From positions 1-10,347 of the forward strand of contig JAMDBG010000037.1 in NCBI GenBank assembly GCA_023487865.1: a stretch of 10,347 nucleotides of DNA. Reading direction: 5' to 3'. How positions within the stretch are numbered: position 1 is the stretch's first letter; the number at the start of each line of letters is the position of its first letter. The position numbers and the translations under genes were made by a program. The notes beneath the pieces were generated by a model that had not been told where the DNA came from, searched no databases, and saw only the letters and a program-made list of their open reading frames with translations. Source of the stretch: Deltaproteobacteria bacterium. Lineage in GTDB: Bacteria > Desulfobacterota > Syntrophia > Syntrophales > UBA5619. Below, piece after piece: positions 6,520-10,347 of this stretch.

Positions 6520-7263
6520 TTATGCCAACGTGAAGCGCCAGGCACAGAACCATTCTGCGGGATGGTCGTCCGGCGGGCAGGCGATGCAGGAGGTCCGGAT
6601 CCGGGGGTCGATGGCTTCGGCGAATCCGCGGTATTCGACGAGCCCCCCCGACTTGCAGGGATAATCGGCGAGTCCTTTATGCTTTCGGGCCGCCTGGACG
6701 CGGCAGTTGTTCATCTCGAAGACGAGGCTCTCCGGGCCTTCCTCGCGGATCGTCTGGACGTTGATCCCGGCATAGAGGCGGAAACCCAGCGCCCGCTTCA
6801 GGCCGGCAAGGCCGGCCGCCTCCGGGAGGCCGAGGAATCGCCGGATCGACCAGGCCTCGAAGGGGGAAAAGCGCGTCCAGCAGGAATCGTTGCAGCGTTT
6901 GGCGTCCCAGATCCCGTCCCGGGACTCGACCGCCTGGAACCAGATGCCGTCGCCGGCGAGCCAGTTTCGTCCCAGATCGCCGAGGAGAGAAAGGAGTTTC
7001 TCCTTCGGCATCGCCAGGAGCGCTTTCGGGACGCCGTTTTCCATTTCGAAACCGAAGGCCTCGGCGAGCCGCTTCATCTGGATGTCATAGCTCTTCTCCC
7101 AGACCGCCCCCATCGTCTCAAGGGCCTTTTCTCTTCCCATCTGGTGTTCCACCTCGGCAAACCAGAGGGTGTGGTGGACGATCGTCCGGTGCAGGAAATC
7201 CACCGCCAGGCGGGCCAACTCCCTTTTCGCCAGTTCCTCCGGCCTTTCCACGCCGTTATCCAT
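6520..7263 (-). CDS. DUF6125-like cysteine-containing cytosolic protein
   Basis: A 247-residue soluble protein with no signal peptide or membrane segment. I recognise it as DUF6125-like from the C-terminal pattern: a conserved NNCRVQAARKHKGL, a YPCKSGGLVEY motif, then IDPRIRTSCIACPPDDHPAE and WFCAWRF at the end. Further cysteines lie in KRCNDSCWTRF. The paired and clustered cysteines suggest metal binding or a redox role, but the function is unknown; a distant link to the L-2-amino-thiazoline-4-carboxylate hydrolase-like group is possible and unproven. The ATG at 7261-7263 is preceded on the minus strand by AGGAAAGGGG, a good binding site. It lies 58 bases downstream of the DUF3783-like gene on the same strand, so the two are probably cotranscribed. 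Confidence 0.7.
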   Translation of the reverse strand: MDNGVERPEELAKRELARLAVDFLHRTIVHHTLWFAEVEHQMGREKALETMGAVWEKSYDIQMKRLAEAFGFEMENGVPKALLAMPKEKLLSLLGDLGRNWLAGDGIWFQAVESRDGIWDAKRCNDSCWTRFSPFEAWSIRRFLGLPEAAGLAGLKRALGFRLYAGINVQTIREEGPESLVFEMNNCRVQAARKHKGLADYPCKSGGLVEYRGFAEAIDPRIRTSCIACPPDDHPAEWFCAWRFTLA

Positions 7264-7321
7264 TTTTTACCCCTTTCCTGTCCCGGAGGGCGTCCCCCGG
7301 AGGATCGCTCCGACCGCGCCC

Positions 7322-7693
7322 TCAGGCCCCTTTACCGGTCCACCGCCGGTGCTCCTCCGCGAGATGTTCGATCAGTTCGCGAAGCGGCCATTGCTGATTC
7401 TGTGTCGTCAGACTGCAGAAGATGGGTCGTTTGAGGCCCCCCTCTGTCGGAAAACCCTCCAGGGCCATGTGGGTATGGACTTCCGAAAAGCCAAGGAACA
7501 TGAGGACCTTGGTCTCCTCGTCCTCGAAACGCTCCTCCGGTCCCTTCTTGAGGATGTCGATGATCTTCATGTCCTCTTTCTGCGAGGCGCTTACCATGAT
7601 CACATAGGTGTCGAGGGTCTTATCGAGAAACGCCTTGATCGTCCGGGCGTCCTCCTGATTATAACCGCAGATCAGCACTCCCACCGCTGCCAT
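7322..7693 (-). CDS. DUF3783-domain protein
   Basis: A 123-residue soluble protein. The C-terminal third, with a PIFCSLTTQNQQWPLRELIEHL pattern split across residues about 95-116, and the central VLMFLGFSEVHTHMALEGF fit DUF3783, a small domain of unknown function. The N-terminal part (MAAVGVLICGYNQEDARTIK) reads like a short alpha/beta segment. I chose the ATG at 7691-7693 because GGGAGA sits just upstream of it on the minus strand; an earlier in-frame ATG at 7730-7732 lacks a binding site. It is divergent from the chemotaxis gene and upstream of the DUF6125-like gene. No role can be assigned. Confidence 0.65.
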   Translation of the reverse strand: MAAVGVLICGYNQEDARTIKAFLDKTLDTYVIMVSASQKEDMKIIDILKKGPEERFEDEETKVLMFLGFSEVHTHMALEGFPTEGGLKRPIFCSLTTQNQQWPLRELIEHLAEEHRRWTGKGA

Positions 7694-7730
7694 AGCTTCT
7701 CTCCCGGGGAAATCATCAATACGGGGGTAC

Positions 7731-7757
7731 ATTAGACCGGACGGCCGGAGATTTCAA
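7731..7757 (-). promoter_or_regulatory. Candidate promoter for the minus-strand gene pair
   Basis: On the minus strand TTGAAA (7752-7757) and TCTAAT (7731-7736) are separated by 15 bases, slightly short. It lies 38 bases before the start at 7693, in the region divergent from the chemotaxis gene. Confidence 0.4.
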
Positions 7758-7778
7758 GCGGAAACCTCTGCTTTTTCC

Positions 7779-7807
7779 TTGACAGGGAGAGCCGCCTTGA
7801 ATAGAGT
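7779..7807 (+). promoter_or_regulatory. Candidate sigma-70 promoter for the chemotaxis gene
   Basis: A perfect TTGACA at 7779-7784 and TAGAGT at 7802-7807 are separated by 17 bases. The implied transcript starts near 7813, exactly at the terminator-like hairpin. No sigma-28 or sigma-54 motif was evident as an alternative. Confidence 0.5.
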
Positions 7808-7812
7808 TTTTC

Positions 7813-7832
7813 AGGGCTATCAGCCCTTTTTT
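7813..7832 (+). terminator. Intrinsic-terminator-like hairpin in the chemotaxis gene leader
   Basis: AGGGCT at 7813-7818 pairs perfectly with AGCCCT at 7822-7827 around an ATC loop, followed by a six-T run at 7827-7832. It points along the + strand, with no + strand gene upstream within 1.4 kb. It therefore either stops readthrough or antisense transcription, or acts as an attenuator or 5'-end stabilising hairpin for the chemotaxis mRNA. Confidence 0.55.
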
Positions 7833-7848
7833 ATTGCCTAAAAACAAC

Positions 7849-7854
7849 AGGAGG
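7849..7854 (+). promoter_or_regulatory. Ribosome binding site deciding the chemotaxis gene start
   Basis: A consensus AGGAGG lies 10 bases before the ATG at 7865 but only 1 base before an in-frame TTG at 7856, so the ATG is the start. Confidence 0.7.
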
Positions 7855-7864
7855 ATTGCACAAG

Positions 7865-9037
7865 ATGATCGCAGCGGAATTGCTCGTCGTGTTTCTTGTC
7901 GGGGTTGTGGGGGGATTCTGCGTGATCACCCTCATGGCCGTCATCTACGGGAAGGACAGACCGACCAAGATGTATGCCCCGATTCTTCCGAGCCTGGTGC
8001 TGGTCATCGTGGTCTTTTACTGGCTCGGCAAGTACGGAGGGGGGATCTATCACTTCCTCGGAGCGCTCACCGCCGTGGGGATCACCGTCAGCCTCGTCAC
8101 GGTCAACTTCATCGTCATCGCCGCGAAAAAGATAAAACCCCTCCATGCCATCGTCAACAGGCTCTCCGGCGGCGGCGAAACGATATCCGCGGTATCGGCG
8201 GAACTGGCTTCATCGAGCGCCTTGCTCGCGGACGGGTCCTCCAGTCAGGCGGCTGCTGTGGAACAGACTTCCGCGGCCCTGACGGGAATGACCTCGATGA
8301 CCAAACAGAACGCCGACAAATCGATCCTGGCAAACCGGCTCATGAACGAAACGAAACAGGTGGTCGCCCGCGCCAATGATTCGATGCAGGTACTCATCCG
8401 TTCCATGGAGGAGATCAAAAAGGCGAGTGAAGAGATATCCAAAATCATCAGGACGATCGACGAGATTGCCTTCCAGACCAACCTTCTGGCACTGAACGCG
8501 GCGGTCGAGGCGGCACGGGCCGGTGGAGCGGGAGCGGGCTTTGCCGTGGTGGCGGACGAGGTCCGCAGACTTGCCATGCGCTCCGCCGAGGCGGCAAAGA
8601 ACACGGCGGCGATGATCGAGGACACGGTGAAGAAGATCATGGAAGGATCGGCGGTCGTCGCCCGGACGAACAACGAATTTTCCGAGGTCGCCGAAAGCGC
8701 AACCAGGATAAGCGGGCTGGTCAGTGAAATCACCGCCGCCTCTCAGGAGCAGTCGCAGGGGGTCAACGAGATCAGCGCCGCCGTCGGCGACCTGGAACGG
8801 GTGATCCAGAAAAACGCGGCCTATGCGGACGATTTTGCCGCAGCCGCAGAAAAGATACGGGCGGCCTCCGAGGAATTCCGCGAACTGGGCGGCCTGTTGT
8901 CTCCCCTCGTCGGTGCGCGGCGTCTCGAGGGAATCGGTCCGTCTGCCGCAAAGGCGCCGTTATCGGCCCCGAAGGGCGCGATTCCCCATAAACCGGGCAC
9001 CAACATCGTCCCTTACCGGAAGGCGGGGAGACGGTAA
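7865..9037 (+). CDS. Methyl-accepting chemotaxis protein, three-TM type without sensor domain
   Basis: A 390-residue chemoreceptor-type signalling protein. Three predicted membrane helices occupy about residues 5-27, 38-54 and 63-87, joined by short loops with no room for a periplasmic ligand domain and no recognisable HAMP domain. The rest is a cytoplasmic coiled coil. Its hairpin tip, which contacts CheA and CheW, is seen as DEIAFQTNLLALNAAVEAAR, then GFAVVADEVRRLAMRSAEAA (about 198-240). Methylation helices rich in Gln, Glu and Ala flank it. The C-terminus is Pro/Lys-rich and ends KAGRR, with no NWETF-type tail for CheR docking. Other chemotaxis genes are absent from the window. It could sense membrane or energy state or pair with another receptor; the stimulus is unknown. 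Confidence 0.92.
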   Translation: MIAAELLVVFLVGVVGGFCVITLMAVIYGKDRPTKMYAPILPSLVLVIVVFYWLGKYGGGIYHFLGALTAVGITVSLVTVNFIVIAAKKIKPLHAIVNRLSGGGETISAVSAELASSSALLADGSSSQAAAVEQTSAALTGMTSMTKQNADKSILANRLMNETKQVVARANDSMQVLIRSMEEIKKASEEISKIIRTIDEIAFQTNLLALNAAVEAARAGGAGAGFAVVADEVRRLAMRSAEAAKNTAAMIEDTVKKIMEGSAVVARTNNEFSEVAESATRISGLVSEITAASQEQSQGVNEISAAVGDLERVIQKNAAYADDFAAAAEKIRAASEEFRELGGLLSPLVGARRLEGIGPSAAKAPLSAPKGAIPHKPGTNIVPYRKAGRR

Positions 9038-9050
9038 GCGTCAATAGCCC

Positions 9051-9077
9051 GCCGGAGCGACGTCGCCCGTCTCCGGC
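9051..9077. other. Hairpin after the chemotaxis gene
   Basis: GCCGGAG (9051-9057) pairs with CTCCGGC (9071-9077) around a 13-base loop, 13 bases after the stop codon. The loop contains the palindrome CGACGTCG. There is no following U-tract, so it is at best a weak or Rho-assisted terminator. It is the first notable element of the 230-base gap before the mutase gene. Confidence 0.35.
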
Positions 9078-9137
9078 CCGGCCATTGATCATTCGGTTCA
9101 GCTCCGCGGCGGGCCGGATGCCGAATCGTCATAACCC

Positions 9138-9165
9138 TTGACACGGTGCGGTCGTTTACGATAGG
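9138..9165 (+). promoter_or_regulatory. Candidate promoter for the acyl-CoA mutase gene
   Basis: A perfect TTGACA at 9138-9143 with GATAGG at 9160-9165, 16 bases apart; the -10 match is poor. It lies about 100 bases upstream of the mutase start, leaving an untranslated leader in which I saw no clear structure. Confidence 0.35.
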
Positions 9166-9267
9166 GATATCCTGCTCCACCGCGCTTCGGATAGAGCGCC
9201 TCCCTCCAATGCGGATCGGCTTCCGAACGTGGGGAACGACCTCCGGGAAAGGGTGTGAAGGGTAAAC

Positions 9268-10347
<1,080 letters not shown>

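Noticed and set aside
6517..7434. A 305-codon open frame on the plus strand
   Set aside because: It is antisense to the DUF6125-like gene, shows no family motif, and the minus strand has the ribosome binding site and conserved cysteine motifs.

Overview
This is a 10.3 kb bacterial window with dense genes, several ATGA start/stop overlaps and mostly GC-rich coding. The mix is a queuosine-precursor operon, DUF6125- and DUF3783-like proteins, a B12-dependent acyl-CoA mutase and a chemotaxis receptor. It resembles an anaerobic, syntrophic or sulfate-reducing Desulfobacterota-type genome, but that placement is inference from gene content only; no marker gene is present.

Left block (1-4433, all +): a run of closely spaced or overlapping genes. 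It opens with the C-terminal half of a DNA methyltransferase, followed by an XcyI-like type II restriction endonuclease, a half-length membrane protein, an EamA/DMT transporter with a very histidine-rich tail, an exported spermidine-synthase-like protein and its membrane partner. The first 97 bases of the window are an exact inverted copy of 3680-3776, inside the spermidine-synthase-like gene. They replace the N-terminal half of the methyltransferase, so this end is either a real rearrangement or an assembly/amplification chimera.

Middle block (4405-6367, +): a putative promoter and a short leader with two hairpins precede queC-queE-queD. These three enzymes convert dihydroneopterin triphosphate to preQ0, the precursor of queuosine.

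Right block (6520-10347): two minus-strand genes of unknown function (DUF6125-like and DUF3783-like) lie divergent from a three-TM methyl-accepting chemotaxis protein without a sensor domain. The chemotaxis gene has a terminator-like hairpin in its leader. After a 230-base gap with a hairpin and a candidate promoter comes the first 360 codons of a methylmalonyl-CoA-mutase-family large subunit. Its substrate-site residues (Phe and Gln replacing Tyr and Arg) resemble isobutyryl-CoA mutase. No tRNA, rRNA, CRISPR array or transposase gene was seen.
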